64,000 nt of DNA from Oceanisphaera marina (GTDB lineage: Bacteria; Pseudomonadota; Gammaproteobacteria; Enterobacterales; Aeromonadaceae): NCBI RefSeq assembly GCF_014643915.1, contig NZ_BMKE01000005.1:43123-107122 (forward strand), written 5' to 3'. The notes below the pieces were generated by a model, which saw nothing but the letters and a program-made list of their open reading frames with translations, made no database searches and was not told the DNA's origin. Positions within the stretch are counted from its first letter, which is position 1. The number at the start of each line of letters is the position of its first letter. Positions 19,349 to 28,887 of the stretch are shown piece after piece. The translations under genes and the position numbers were made by a program.

Positions 19349-20438
19349 AGGGCAATACCACTTCCCAGCTATCTACCCAGGTGAGGTTTACTTGCTCGCC
19401 CAGCCGATAATCAAAGTCGGGATCGTCTTCATCAAAGAACTCGGACACCAAGACATGCTGGCCAGACTGCAGCTCGACCCGAGACTCCAGGGTGGCGCCT
19501 TTATATAGCCGTTCAACGATACGCCCGGCGATGCCGCCCCCCGTATTGGCAGCACAGATCTTCATGCGCAGATCTTCCGGGCGCAGCAACACGCACACCT
19601 TGTCACCGGCGCTAAACGGCTGCTGGCTGTGTACCACGCAGTCGCGGCCTTCTACCCGCGCATGCCAACTACCCGGGGTCGCCGGGTTGAGAAGCTCCCC
19701 GTCCATGATGTTGATCTCGCCAATAAAGCGCGCCACAAACAGGTTGGCCGGTGATTCATAAATTTCTCGAGGAGTCCCGTCTTGCACCACCTTGCCGCCG
19801 TGCATCACCACGATTCTGTCCGACATCGACAAGGCTTCTTCCTGATCGTGCGTCACAAATACGAAGGTAATCCCCAAACGGCGCTGCAGCTGCTTAAGCT
19901 CGCTTTGCATTTGCTTGCGCAGTTTGTAATCGAGTGCACTCAAGGATTCATCCAGCAGCAATACCTTGGGGCGATTGACCACAGCTCGGGCAATGGCCAC
20001 CCGTTGTTGCTGACCCCCTGATAACTGATGCGGATAGCGGTTGGCCATGGTATCCAGCTGCACCATCTTCAGGGCTTCCAGCACCCGGGGAGTGATTTCG
20101 CTTTTTGGCAGCTTTTGCATGCGCAAGCCAAAGGCCACGTTGTCGAATAACGTCATGTGCGGAAAAAGGGCGTAACTTTGAAATACCGTGTTCACATGTC
20201 TGTGTTCGGCTGCCACGGTGGTAATGTCGCTACCTGCCAGGGTCAAACGGCCGCTGTCTGCCTGCTCAAGGCCGGCAATCAAGCGCAGTACCGTGGTTTT
20301 ACCACAGCCGGAAGGGCCGAGAATAGTGAGGAATTCGCCGTCATAAATGGATAAGTCCAGATTATCTATGATAGCTTTACCGTCGAATGTTTTACTGATA
20401 CCCGTCAGAGAGACTAGGGGAATAGGTTGTTCCGCCAT
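19335..20438 (-). CDS. potA: Spermidine/putrescine ABC transporter ATPase
   Basis: A 367-aa ATPase with Walker [10 protein letters not shown], signature [14 protein letters not shown], Walker [12 protein letters not shown] and the switch His in [11 protein letters not shown]-terminal TOBE domain (about 285-360) is present. It energises PotBC. First gene of the operon, divergent from the membrane protein at 20673. The short inverted repeat AAAACGC-acc-GCGTTTT at 20459-20475 lies just upstream and could be a regulator site. Confidence 0.95.
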   Translation of the reverse strand: MAEQPIPLVSLTGISKTFDGKAIIDNLDLSIYDGEFLTILGPSGCGKTTVLRLIAGLEQADSGRLTLAGSDITTVAAEHRHVNTVFQSYALFPHMTLFDNVAFGLRMQKLPKSEITPRVLEALKMVQLDTMANRYPHQLSGGQQQRVAIARAVVNRPKVLLLDESLSALDYKLRKQMQSELKQLQRRLGITFVFVTHDQEEALSMSDRIVVMHGGKVVQDGTPREIYESPANLFVARFIGEINIMDGELLNPATPGSWHARVEGRDCVVHSQQPFSAGDKVCVLLRPEDLRMKICAANTGGGIAGRIVERLYKGATLESRVELQSGQHVLVSEFFDEDDPDFDYRLGEQVNLTWVDSWEVVLPYEQH

Positions 20439-20672
20439 GTAGCCTTATACACCTCGATGAAAACGCACCGCGTTTTGAAAACCAAAAGAGCGCGCATTCT
20501 AGTGAGCGCCAAGGTTAAAGCAAAGCAAATATTTATGACCGCGATGAACACATTTACTGTTTTACAAAAAATATCGTCGGTTTAATTCCTTGTGTTAATA
20601 ATGGCTTGGCTTTGCTGTCTCTCTCGGCTTCCTCCGTTATAATGGCACCATCTTTAGCAAGAGACTGAATGA

Positions 20673-21437
20673 ATGAATGAACCACGATTTGCTCGGCTGC
20701 AACAGTCGTTACAGCAGGGCTTTACGCTTGCACCCAAAGCTGTGTTTCAAGAAGCCTGGCAGCGTATTCATGGTGCCAAAATGCCGATTTTACTGGCCGC
20801 CATCGGTGTGGTTGGTTGCTGGTTGGTACTCAATCAACTATTGGTAAGCGTGGCCGGAGAGGAAGAACAGGTTTCCTGGGGTGTGAGCCTGTTGGGGCTG
20901 GGTATCTCCATGATCATGGCGCCCATGAGTGCAGCACTCGATATGATGGGGGTATTCAGAGCCGTTGATCGCCCGATTCGGTCTAATCAGATTTTTGATT
21001 ATTTTCGTTTTATATTACCGTTGGCCGTCGCCAGCCTGCTGATGGGCATTATCAGCAGCCTGTTTATGCCACTGGGACAAATGCTGGGCCTGCCGCCGGT
21101 ATTATCCATACTGCCCACCCTGGTCTTGAGTGTGGCACTGATGTTTACCTTTCCTTTAATCCTGGATAAGGGGATGACTCCGATACAGGCCATTACCACC
21201 TCGCTGCGGCTGTTCGCCAAACAGTGGATGCTGTTGTTGTCGATTCACCTTCTGATGTTGCTGCTGTTTATGGGCGCGATATTTACGCTGGGTGTGGGGC
21301 TTATCTGGGTTATTCCCCTGTACGTTGTGGTGAAAGGAATTCTGTATCGTGAGGCTTGCGGGGTAGAAGGCAGCAATGTCGCCGCTTCTGGCCCGTCGTC
21401 TTCTTTAAACTCGTCCAAGGATCATTTTGAAGCATGA
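20673..21437 (+). CDS. Polytopic membrane protein of unknown function
   Basis: A 254-aa protein with five or six hydrophobic segments (about residues 36-58, 68-92, 110-135, 140-165, 190-225) and a short Ser-rich cytoplasmic or periplasmic tail. No catalytic motif is seen. It overlaps the next gene by 4 bases (ATGA), so the two are probably made together. TATAAT at 20638-20643 is a likely -10 box. I do not recognise a named family; it resembles YciC/DUF975-like integral proteins only in layout. Confidence 0.7.
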   Translation: MNEPRFARLQQSLQQGFTLAPKAVFQEAWQRIHGAKMPILLAAIGVVGCWLVLNQLLVSVAGEEEQVSWGVSLLGLGISMIMAPMSAALDMMGVFRAVDRPIRSNQIFDYFRFILPLAVASLLMGIISSLFMPLGQMLGLPPVLSILPTLVLSVALMFTFPLILDKGMTPIQAITTSLRLFAKQWMLLLSIHLLMLLLFMGAIFTLGVGLIWVIPLYVVVKGILYREACGVEGSNVAASGPSSSLNSSKDHFEA

Positions 21438-22036
21438 AAATGTCACTCATGATTACCATGCTGCTGGCGTTGTCTGCCAGTCAGGTACAGGCTGCACCTT
21501 TGGAGCTGGGTTACAGCGGTTTTTACAAATACATGGCCAAGGTCAGAAAAGCCCAGGTAGAACATGCCGAGCTGGGTTTTTATTTAAGCCGCACGGACGG
21601 TCAGGGACTGTGTTCCATCGACTCGGGAGTGGTGCGGGTTGATGACACCATACGAGGCGAAGTAACGGTTTTGTCTCATGGTCAGTTTGTGTTACCGGAA
21701 GACAAAGAGCTGGATCTGGATAAAGCCGTAGTGGCACTGGAAATGGCGGAGAATCACGAGTGTGATATTTCAATTCAGATCCAGAGCAACCTGGAGGGCG
21801 GCCAGGTCAGCATGGACGAGCTGCGTCAGGTGGAAAACGACATGTATCGTTTGCTGCAGAAAATGGCCGGCTGGCCAGGCCGCTATTTTGCTCCCGAGCT
21901 GCAGGGCATTAAACTGAATCCGGCTATCACAGGGCAGAACATCGATGGCAAGACTCAGCTGATGTTAAGCCAGGCGCAACTTGCAGAACAGGGTAGCCTG
22001 AGTTTACCTGCCGTGCGTATCACCCCCTGGTTTTAA
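21434..22036 (+). CDS. Exported DUF2987-like protein
   Basis: A 200-aa protein with a cleavable signal peptide (MKMSLMITMLLALSASQVQA, cleavage before AP). The mature part begins LELGYSGFYKYMAKV. It has two Cys that could form a disulfide (SLC-type CSID and HECDIS). It looks like the DUF2987 family of Vibrio and Shewanella, whose function is unknown. Its start is coupled to the upstream membrane protein, so a joint envelope role is plausible. Confidence 0.7.
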   Translation: MKMSLMITMLLALSASQVQAAPLELGYSGFYKYMAKVRKAQVEHAELGFYLSRTDGQGLCSIDSGVVRVDDTIRGEVTVLSHGQFVLPEDKELDLDKAVVALEMAENHECDISIQIQSNLEGGQVSMDELRQVENDMYRLLQKMAGWPGRYFAPELQGIKLNPAITGQNIDGKTQLMLSQAQLAEQGSLSLPAVRITPWF

Positions 22037-22069
22037 GCTAAACACAGCGGCGAGCCTCAAGTTCAATAT

Positions 22070-22101
22070 AAAAAACACCCAGCAAGCTGGGTGTTTTTTA
22101 T
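22070..22101. terminator. Bidirectional terminator between DUF2987-like gene and ttcA
   Basis: AAAAACACCCAGC-aa-GCTGGGTGTTTTTT, a near-perfect 13-bp stem with A- and T-runs on the two sides, between convergent genes. Confidence 0.9.
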
Positions 22102-22189
22102 CGCTGATCGCTTAAAACGGTCTACCGGAGCCAGTACGGCATAGAGCAACACGTTTTTTAACGTACAGCTTACGGCGTAGCCTGACGGC

Positions 22190-23164
22190 TTATTTCAGCT
22201 GGATGATTTCTAAGCGTTCGCCCCGCTCGGGGGCTTCTTCGTCTTCATCAATGAAGCGTGGCGCCACCTCGGGTTTATCGAAGCCGATGTCGCCACCGTC
22301 AATAATACCGGAATCACTATTGATGCTCTTGAAATCAAACTGCTGATGATCCAGCAGGTGAGAGGGAACCAGGTTTTGCAACGAACGGAACATGCTTTCG
22401 ATACGTCCGGGAAAACGCAGATCCCAGTCTTGCAGCATATTCTTGATGGCCTTGCGTTGCAGGTTCTCCTGCGAGCCACACAGATTGCAGGGAATAATCG
22501 GATATTCTCTGGCCTCGGCAAAGCTCACCAGATCTTTTTCTTTACAGTAAGCCAGCGGGCGGATCACCACATGTTTGCCGTTGTCGCTCACCAGTTTGGG
22601 GGGCATAGATTTCATGGTGCCGCCATAAAACATGTTCAGCAGCAGAGTTTCAATAATGTCGTCTCTGTGATGGCCCAGGGCAATTTTGGTCGCCCCCAGC
22701 TCGGTGGCGGTACGGTATAGAATGCCGCGACGCAGGCGAGAGCACAGCGAGCAGGTCGTTTTACCTTCGGGGATCTTGTCCATCACGATGGAGTAAGTGT
22801 CTTCTTCGACAATTTTATACTCAACGCCCAGTGCGTCCAGATAATTGGGTAACACATGCTCGGGGAAGCCGGGCTGCTTTTGATCGAGATTGACGGCAAT
22901 AATATCAAACGAAATAGGGGCATGGGCCTTGAGGTGTTGCAGCATTTCCAGCATGGCGTAGCTGTCTTTGCCGCCCGACAAACACACCATAATACGGTCG
23001 CCATCTTCAATCATGTTGAAATCGCCAACCGCTTGGCCAACATGTTTACGTAGCCGCTTTTGCAGTTTGTTGAAGCTGTGAACCTGTTGGTCGGCAAGCG
23101 CAGACTGGCTTGCATCGGATGTGCTTGAAACGGACGCAGTTGAGGACGCAGTTGAGACAGTCAT
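22190..23164 (-). CDS. ttcA: tRNA 2-thiocytidine(32) synthetase TtcA
   Basis: It thiolates cytidine 32 of certain tRNAs using ATP and an Fe-S cluster. The 324-aa protein has the PP-loop [13 protein letters not shown], the [10 protein letters not shown] motif and the second Cys pair region IPCNLCGSQ. The ATG at 23164 is chosen over the upstream in-frame one at 23278 because the extra 38 residues are not TtcA-like and include the spacer. The first 25 residues are Ser/Thr-rich and poorly conserved. A perfect stem-loop overlaps the start codon. Confidence 0.94.
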   Translation of the reverse strand: MTVSTASSTASVSSTSDASQSALADQQVHSFNKLQKRLRKHVGQAVGDFNMIEDGDRIMVCLSGGKDSYAMLEMLQHLKAHAPISFDIIAVNLDQKQPGFPEHVLPNYLDALGVEYKIVEEDTYSIVMDKIPEGKTTCSLCSRLRRGILYRTATELGATKIALGHHRDDIIETLLLNMFYGGTMKSMPPKLVSDNGKHVVIRPLAYCKEKDLVSFAEAREYPIIPCNLCGSQENLQRKAIKNMLQDWDLRFPGRIESMFRSLQNLVPSHLLDHQQFDFKSINSDSGIIDGGDIGFDKPEVAPRFIDEDEEAPERGERLEIIQLK

Positions 23165-23196
23165 AATAACCCCAGCAAAAAAACTGGGGTTATTAT
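23163..23196 (-). promoter_or_regulatory. 13-bp perfect stem-loop covering the ttcA start region
   Basis: ATAATAACCCCAG (23163-23175) and CTGGGGTTATTAT (23184-23196) are exact reverse complements around an 8-nt loop that is seven U and one G in the transcript. On the mRNA the 3' arm contains the GGGG that would act as ribosome binding site and the first two bases of the ttcA AUG. It may hide the start of translation, or be an unusual terminator for uspE. Confidence 0.7.
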
Positions 23197-23246
23197 AGTG
23201 GCTGGCGTCTTGAGGGCAAGGCGCCAGTGGCGGGTTAAGGCAAGTA

Positions 23247-24158
23247 TTAGGCGTCGGGGCGCAGCACCAGCACGTCACAACTCAATTTGTCGACCACCTG
23301 CTCTGCGGTATTGCCGAGTAATGCTGCCGAAAAGCCGGTGCGGCCTACCGAGCCCAATATCACCAGGCTGGCGTTGGTGACATCGGCGCAGCGTGGGATC
23401 ACCTCTTCGGCCAGGCCTTCTTCCAGATGTAGGCTGCTGCTTTCAAGATCGAAACGCACCGCATATTCATACAAGGCTCTTTCATGATGGCGTTTTACGG
23501 CGGCGTTATACACATTGGGGTCAAAATCCGGTAACTCCAGCGCCATGTTGACCGGAGTAATAGGGTAGGCATTAATCAGGTGCAGCTTGGCCGACAGCAG
23601 GCGAGCCACTTCGGCACTTTCGGTAATGATTTTATTATTGAGCGCATCCTGCTCTTCATCATCACTGCCACAGTTGATGGCCGCCAGCACATTACCGCCC
23701 ATTGGCCACTCTTGTTCTTTTACCAATAGTACAGGGCAGGGGCACTTGCGCAATAAATGCCAGTCGGTAGGGGTAAAGATAAACGACTGGATCAGGGTGT
23801 GCTTGTGGGTACTTTTTACTACCAGATCGTGCTGACCGTCTTGCACCTGCTGAATAATGGCCTCGAAGGGGCGGCTGTGCCAAACCACCTTGATATTGAA
23901 GTTTACCTTGCTGTTTTCATAGGGTGTCAGCAGGGTTTTCAGCCATTCTTCACGCCCTTGCAGTACGCCTTCGCGCATTTCGTCGCGCTCGGTACTCGAC
24001 AGCATGGATGTCATTTCATAGGAAAAGTCATAAATCGCCATGAAGAGGGTGATCTCGGCCTCTTCCTGCAAAGCGGCTACCGATACGGCACGGTGCAGAG
24101 CCGGCTGTACTTCTGCCAGCGGGTCTAGTACCACCAGGATATGCTGATATTTAATCAT
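23247..24158 (-). CDS. uspE: Universal stress protein UspE
   Basis: A 303-aa tandem universal-stress protein: two Usp domains (about 1-150 and 155-303). The first opens with [13 protein letters not shown], the second ends with [20 protein letters not shown], close to the nucleotide-binding GxxGRxG pattern. In E. coli UspE is linked to motility and DNA-damage survival. It lies directly downstream of fnr, as in E. coli and Shewanella. Confidence 0.92.
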   Translation of the reverse strand: MIKYQHILVVLDPLAEVQPALHRAVSVAALQEEAEITLFMAIYDFSYEMTSMLSSTERDEMREGVLQGREEWLKTLLTPYENSKVNFNIKVVWHSRPFEAIIQQVQDGQHDLVVKSTHKHTLIQSFIFTPTDWHLLRKCPCPVLLVKEQEWPMGGNVLAAINCGSDDEEQDALNNKIITESAEVARLLSAKLHLINAYPITPVNMALELPDFDPNVYNAAVKRHHERALYEYAVRFDLESSSLHLEEGLAEEVIPRCADVTNASLVILGSVGRTGFSAALLGNTAEQVVDKLSCDVLVLRPDA

Positions 24159-24191
24159 AAGGCGTCCCTTTTTATGAACATAAATCTCGCG

Positions 24192-24947
24192 CTACGATAG
24201 GGTGGACGTGGGAGCACCGGCAAGTGTGGCCAGCTCGTCCAGGTCCAGAATGCGAATATATTTACCGTCGACTTCAATCAGGCTGTTCTTTTGAAAACGC
24301 CCCAGCAGGCGGCTCACGGTTTCTACCGTTAATCCCAGATAGTTCCCGATGTCGCCGCGGGTCATAGTCAACCGGAACTCCTTGGCTGAAAAACCACGTT
24401 GTGAGAAGCGGCTCGACAAGCCGTGCAAGAAAGAGGCGAGCCGTTCTTCGGCGGTCTTTTTAGACAACAGCAGGATCATTTGCTGATCGCGATTAATCTC
24501 ACTGCTCATCAGACGCATGATTTGCTGTCGTAAACGGGGCAGTTTACCGGCTAGTTCATCAAGCACTTCGTAAGGGATTTCGCACACCATGGCGGTTTCC
24601 AGTGCCTGGGCGAAAGAAGGGTGGTTACCGGTGTTAATGGCATCAAAACCGATGAGGTCGCCCGCCAGATGAAAGGCCGTTATTTGCTCATCACCTTGTT
24701 CGGTAATGGTATAGGATTTAATGGTGCCGGCACGAATGGCATACAGCGACTTCAGCTCTTCGCCGGCCTTGAACAGCTCCTGGCCTTTTTGAATCGGTTT
24801 TTTACGTTCGATAATATTATCCAGCTCGTCCAATTCATCGGAATTAAGCCCAAGCGGAATACACAACTGACTGATACTGCAATCCTGGCAGTGAATGGCA
24901 CAACTGCTTGTGTTGGCAGTTTTAATTATTTTTTTCTGATTTCCCAT
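24192..24947 (-). CDS. fnr: Anaerobic transcription regulator FNR
   Basis: An oxygen-sensing regulator that binds a [4Fe-4S] cluster and activates or represses genes at TTGAT-N4-ATCAA sites. The 251-aa protein has the N-terminal cysteines C16, C20, C23 and C29 and the later Cys in AMVCEIP, matching the four cluster ligands. The recognition helix region is [19 protein letters not shown], which contains the E--SR contact residues. It is adjacent to cbb3 oxidase genes that carry a perfect FNR box, so it is probably their direct regulator. Confidence 0.96.
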   Translation of the reverse strand: MGNQKKIIKTANTSSCAIHCQDCSISQLCIPLGLNSDELDELDNIIERKKPIQKGQELFKAGEELKSLYAIRAGTIKSYTITEQGDEQITAFHLAGDLIGFDAINTGNHPSFAQALETAMVCEIPYEVLDELAGKLPRLRQQIMRLMSSEINRDQQMILLLSKKTAEERLASFLHGLSSRFSQRGFSAKEFRLTMTRGDIGNYLGLTVETVSRLLGRFQKNSLIEVDGKYIRILDLDELATLAGAPTSTLS

Positions 24948-25008
24948 AGCTCAATACTTTTGTGGTATCAATGCATAATCATAGCACCAAAAATAAGGGC
25001 TTAATAGC

Positions 25009-25692
25009 TTAGTACAATATGGGAAAAACCTGATAGATAGTGAATAAACCATAAATAATCAACAAGATACCGGATGCCTGGCGAAATTTGGGGTGGTTTA
25101 GCCAATGCCGTAGCTGGCCCGCCAGCCCTCCCAGTGCCAATAAGGTGGGCAGGGTACCCAAACCAAACAGCGCCATCACCCGAGCCCCTTCCCATGCACC
25201 GCCAGACACGGCACTCCAGGTCAGTGCCGAATAGACCAGGCCACAAGGCAGCCAGCCCCAAATCATGCCAAACGGAAATGCTGCCAATGGGTGTTTGAAC
25301 GGAATGAAACGACTGGCCAGCGGTTTAAGATAACGCCAAAGTCCCGATCCCAGCTTTTCCAGCTTTAATAAAAAAAACCACCAACGCGCCAGATACAAGC
25401 CCAACAGGATCATCATGATGCCAGTGAGAATACGCATGATTAGCAGCGTCTGCTTGCCCATGCTGACCTCGGCCAGGCTGGCAAACACGCCGCCTACCAA
25501 GGCTCCGGCCAGGCTGTAGCTTACAATGCGACCGGCGTTATAACTGAGTAGATACACCCATTGCCAACGCCGTTGATTTTCCGGAATGGCCATCGAAAAC
25601 GCCGCCGCCACGCCGCCGCACATGGCAATACAGTGCCCAGCTCCCAACAAACCAATGAGCAAGGCCGCCCAGGCATCAAGCTGAGTGGTCAT
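25009..25692 (-). CDS. TauE/SafE-like membrane protein of the cbb3 biogenesis cluster
   Basis: A 227-aa protein with about six hydrophobic helices, conserved GHCIAMCGGV near residue 20 and GWLPCGLVYSAL near residue 150. This DsbD/CcdA-like small transporter family is usually annotated sulfite exporter. Its constant position after ccoS suggests a role in copper handling or redox supply for cbb3 assembly. It overlaps ccoS by 17 bases. Confidence 0.8.
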   Translation of the reverse strand: MTTQLDAWAALLIGLLGAGHCIAMCGGVAAAFSMAIPENQRRWQWVYLLSYNAGRIVSYSLAGALVGGVFASLAEVSMGKQTLLIMRILTGIMMILLGLYLARWWFFLLKLEKLGSGLWRYLKPLASRFIPFKHPLAAFPFGMIWGWLPCGLVYSALTWSAVSGGAWEGARVMALFGLGTLPTLLALGGLAGQLRHWLNHPKFRQASGILLIIYGLFTIYQVFPILY

Positions 25693-25945
25693 CAGGGCGC
25701 TTGTCTTGTTGGGGAGCTGCGTCGTCTTTCACGTCTTCTTGCACGCCTTCTTGCTGAGTAAGTGACCTGCATTGTGCCTGTTGATGAGAGGCATCGTCAT
25801 CATCAAACAGAATATTACTGCCGTGGCGGTCGAGATCTTCAAACTGATCGCTTTTAACCGACCAGAAAAACAGTGCGATAGCGATACCGACAAACACCAT
25901 GGCCACGGGGATCATAAAGTACCAAACTTCTACATTATCGTTCAT
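25676..25945 (-). CDS. ccoS: cbb3 oxidase assembly protein CcoS
   Basis: An 89-aa protein with one membrane helix (MIPVAMVFVGIAIALFFW) followed by SVKSDQFEDLDRHGSNILFDDD, the CcoS hallmark. The acidic tail is longer than usual. CcoS helps cofactor insertion into CcoN. Its start overlaps ccoI by 4 bases. Confidence 0.92.
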   Translation of the reverse strand: MNDNVEVWYFMIPVAMVFVGIAIALFFWSVKSDQFEDLDRHGSNILFDDDDASHQQAQCRSLTQQEGVQEDVKDDAAPQQDKRPDDHSA

Positions 25946-28314
25946 AAACGTGCGAGCCTCAGTGAATTGGTCATCACAATCAGAGAACTAACCGACATGC
26001 CAGCCATGGCAACCCAGGGCGACACATGACCGGTGGCCGCCAGCGGCAAAATAATCAGGTTGTAGCCTAGCGCCCAGCTGAAGTTTTGCTTGATCACCAT
26101 GCGACAACGGCTGGCCACATGACGCGCCGTTAATATATGGCGTAAGTCGTCGGCCAGCATAATGGCGTCGGCACTGTTCTTGGCAATATCGGTACCGCCG
26201 GCCATGGCAAAGGACACATGGGCCCCGGCCAGAACTGGCGCATCATTAATGCCATCGCCCACCATCAGGCAAATATCACCGGCCTGATCGCAATCACGTA
26301 AATAGGCCAGCTTGTCATCGGGGCTGGCGTGCTTGATCAGTTTATCCACACCAAGGCGCTCGGCCACTCGCTCAGCCTGCCCTGAACTGTCACCGGTTAA
26401 AATGGTGGTGGCAATCCCCTGAGCGCGGCAGGCCTCAACTAACGCCGCCGCTTCGCTACGCAGCGGATCAGACAAGCTGAAGCGTGCCACCAGTCCTTCA
26501 TCGTTGGCCAGATAAACACACAAGTCGTCATTGACCTGCTCTGGTGCAAGCCAGGCACCACTGCCCAGCCGCCAGTGGTGACCGTCTATCAGGCCGGTTA
26601 CACCTCGGCCGACCTGATTTTCGCGATTCGTCACCGTCATATTCGACTGGCGATAACCGGCAAAGGCACGAGCAATGGGATGCTCAGACTGGGCTTCCAG
26701 TGCGGCGGCAATGGCCAGCACCTGCGACTCGTCTCGTTCACCATACAGTGTGGTCGCGGTGAGGGCGATTTCGCCGCGGGTAAGGGTACCGGTTTTATCA
26801 AACACGATGCGGTTGATCTTCGGCAGTGTGTCCAGCACATGGGCGCGGCGCACCAAGACTCCGGAACGACTCAGCCGCGAGGTGGCCACCGTGAGCGCGG
26901 TCGGGGTGGCCAGCGACAGTGCACAGGGGCAGGTGGCGACCAATACCGACAGCATGACCCAGAAGGCCTTGTCGGCATCAAACTGCAGCCAGATGACATA
27001 GGTTGCCAGCGTCACCAGTAACAGCGCCGCAACAAAATAACGGGATAACTGATCCGCTAAAATCGCTACCTTGGGTTTTTCCAGCAGGGCATCATCCTGG
27101 GCGCGTAAAATTTCCGATACCCGCGCCTCGGCCAGAGGGCGCAACACCCTTAGCCGCAATGGCGATTCCACGTTGGTGGTGCCGGCAAATACCGTATCAC
27201 CAACGTGGCGGATCACCGGCAGGTGCTCACCGGTGAGCATGGATTCATCGATACTGGTGCTGCCACTGATAATCTCGGCATCCGCGGGAATTTGGCTACC
27301 CGGCGCCACCAGTAACAGTTGCCCGGGTTGCAGGGTTTTGGCGGCCACTTCCTGCTCACCCTGGTCGGTTTCTATGCGAGCCAGCATGGGCACCAACAAG
27401 GTCAGGTTGGCGGTGGTTTCCGACGCTCGCCGCTTGGCGCGCATTTCCAGAAAGCGCCCGGTCAGCAGCAGGAAGGCAAACATGGATACACATTCGTAAT
27501 AAACATCACCGGTTTGCGTTACCGTGGCATATACCGAGGCCACAAAGGCGAACACCATGGCCAACGAGACCGGCAGGTCCATGTTGAGGGCACGATTTTT
27601 CAGGCCTCGCCAGGCGTTACGATAAAAGGGCAGGGCTGAATAGCCCATTACCGGAATACAAAGCCACAGGCTTATCCAGCGAAAATATTCTATCAAGCCG
27701 GCATCGGTTGAAGGAAACAAATCATCATACAAGGCGATGGCCACCATCATCACCTGCATGCTGGCAATACCGGCCACCCCCATGCGCAACAAATAGGCTT
27801 TGACTTCCTTGTTATAGTCCTGTTCTTGCTGGTGGGGTTGAAAGGGTCGAGCTTGATAGCCGATATCGGAAAAAGCGGCCAGTAACTTGCTGAGCTGCGT
27901 TTGTGAATCGTCCCAACGAAGACGGGCACGTTCTGTGGTGGTGTTCACCTGAATCAGCGCCACTCCGGGCACCCGAGACAGATGGCGCTCAATCAGCCAG
28001 GCACAAGCCGCACAGCTCAGACCCGAAATGGATAGCTGTACTTCTTTGAGATTATCTTTATCGTTAACGAAGTCTTGCTGTATTTCGGCCAAGTCGTAGT
28101 GCTGAAGTTGCCTGAGCTCATCGGGCACCGCGTCCGCCTTGGGGGCGGGCGCGGTTCTGTGTTGATAATAACTGAGCAAGCCGCAGTCGATGATGGTTTC
28201 GGCCACCGCCAGGCAGCCTGGGCAACAAAACGGCTGTGCTGCGCCGTCCAGCTCTAATTGATAACTGCTGCCGGCGGGTACGGACTCACCACAGTGAAAA
28301 CAGCCGTCCATCAT
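25942..28314 (-). CDS. ccoI: Copper-translocating P-type ATPase CcoI/FixI
   Basis: A 790-aa inner-membrane P1B ATPase, which supplies copper to the CcoN binuclear centre. In order: an N-terminal Cys-rich segment (CFHCGE, FCCPGC), a heavy-metal domain with GLSCAACAW, eight hydrophobic helices, the ion-path TCPCALSLATP, the phosphorylation site DKTGTLT and GDGINDAPVLA. Its start overlaps the ccoH stop by one base. Confidence 0.95.
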   Translation of the reverse strand: MMDGCFHCGESVPAGSSYQLELDGAAQPFCCPGCLAVAETIIDCGLLSYYQHRTAPAPKADAVPDELRQLQHYDLAEIQQDFVNDKDNLKEVQLSISGLSCAACAWLIERHLSRVPGVALIQVNTTTERARLRWDDSQTQLSKLLAAFSDIGYQARPFQPHQQEQDYNKEVKAYLLRMGVAGIASMQVMMVAIALYDDLFPSTDAGLIEYFRWISLWLCIPVMGYSALPFYRNAWRGLKNRALNMDLPVSLAMVFAFVASVYATVTQTGDVYYECVSMFAFLLLTGRFLEMRAKRRASETTANLTLLVPMLARIETDQGEQEVAAKTLQPGQLLLVAPGSQIPADAEIISGSTSIDESMLTGEHLPVIRHVGDTVFAGTTNVESPLRLRVLRPLAEARVSEILRAQDDALLEKPKVAILADQLSRYFVAALLLVTLATYVIWLQFDADKAFWVMLSVLVATCPCALSLATPTALTVATSRLSRSGVLVRRAHVLDTLPKINRIVFDKTGTLTRGEIALTATTLYGERDESQVLAIAAALEAQSEHPIARAFAGYRQSNMTVTNRENQVGRGVTGLIDGHHWRLGSGAWLAPEQVNDDLCVYLANDEGLVARFSLSDPLRSEAAALVEACRAQGIATTILTGDSSGQAERVAERLGVDKLIKHASPDDKLAYLRDCDQAGDICLMVGDGINDAPVLAGAHVSFAMAGGTDIAKNSADAIMLADDLRHILTARHVASRCRMVIKQNFSWALGYNLIILPLAATGHVSPWVAMAGMSVSSLIVMTNSLRLARL

Positions 28315-28799
28315 CAGCTCCCTGCGCGAATCATCAGCGGGTCTTTAATGGGCAAACTAATACGCTCTTGTATACGCCAGCTACCGTCTATCGCTTCAAT
28401 TTTCAGATTCCAGTTTCCCTTGATCAGCGGCACCTCAAGCCGTTCACGATATACGCCCGCGGCATCGCTGGTCATGACCAGCAGGTGATCTTCCTTGGCC
28501 AGGGTGGGGTGGGTAAAGCTGACGCGGATGGCTTCGCCGGCTTTCTGTCCGCCTTCCAGCTCGAGGGATACCTGGTCATCCTGATAACTCAGCTTGGCCA
28601 GTATTTTCAAATCTGCGGCGCGCTTTAGCTTACTTAAATCCTTGTTGTAGGCACGGCCTTTTTTGTAGTAGTCATCCACCACCATGCTGTCGGCACCACT
28701 GCTCGCCAGATAAAAGGTATAAAGACTGGCGGCGACCGCACACAGGGGTAATACAATAAGAAACCAGGGCCAGAACTGACGATACCAATGACGTTGCAT
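28314..28799 (-). CDS. ccoH: FixH/CcoH family assembly protein
   Basis: A 161-aa protein with one N-terminal helix (FLIVLPLCAVAASLYTFYLA) and a periplasmic beta-rich domain. DDYYKKGRAYNKDLSKL is the FixH signature. It is needed for stable cbb3 assembly, with CcoI. It lies between the ccoP terminator and ccoI. No ccoG is found between ccoP and ccoH, where it is often located. Confidence 0.92.
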   Translation of the reverse strand: MQRHWYRQFWPWFLIVLPLCAVAASLYTFYLASSGADSMVVDDYYKKGRAYNKDLSKLKRAADLKILAKLSYQDDQVSLELEGGQKAGEAIRVSFTHPTLAKEDHLLVMTSDAAGVYRERLEVPLIKGNWNLKIEAIDGSWRIQERISLPIKDPLMIRAGS

Positions 28800-28839
28800 A
28801 ACACATTCCCACTACAAAAAAAGCAGAGTCTAATGTAAC

Positions 28840-28870
28840 AAAAAAAGCCCCGCCGAGCGGGGCTTTTTTC
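28840..28870 (-). terminator. Intrinsic terminator of ccoNOQP
   Basis: AAAAAA-GCCCCGC-cga-GCGGGGC-TTTTTT, 18 bases after the ccoP stop in the direction of transcription. It separates structural genes from ccoH; the biogenesis genes may depend on read-through. Confidence 0.9.
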
Positions 28871-28887
28871 ACCAAAGCCCGAGGGGC

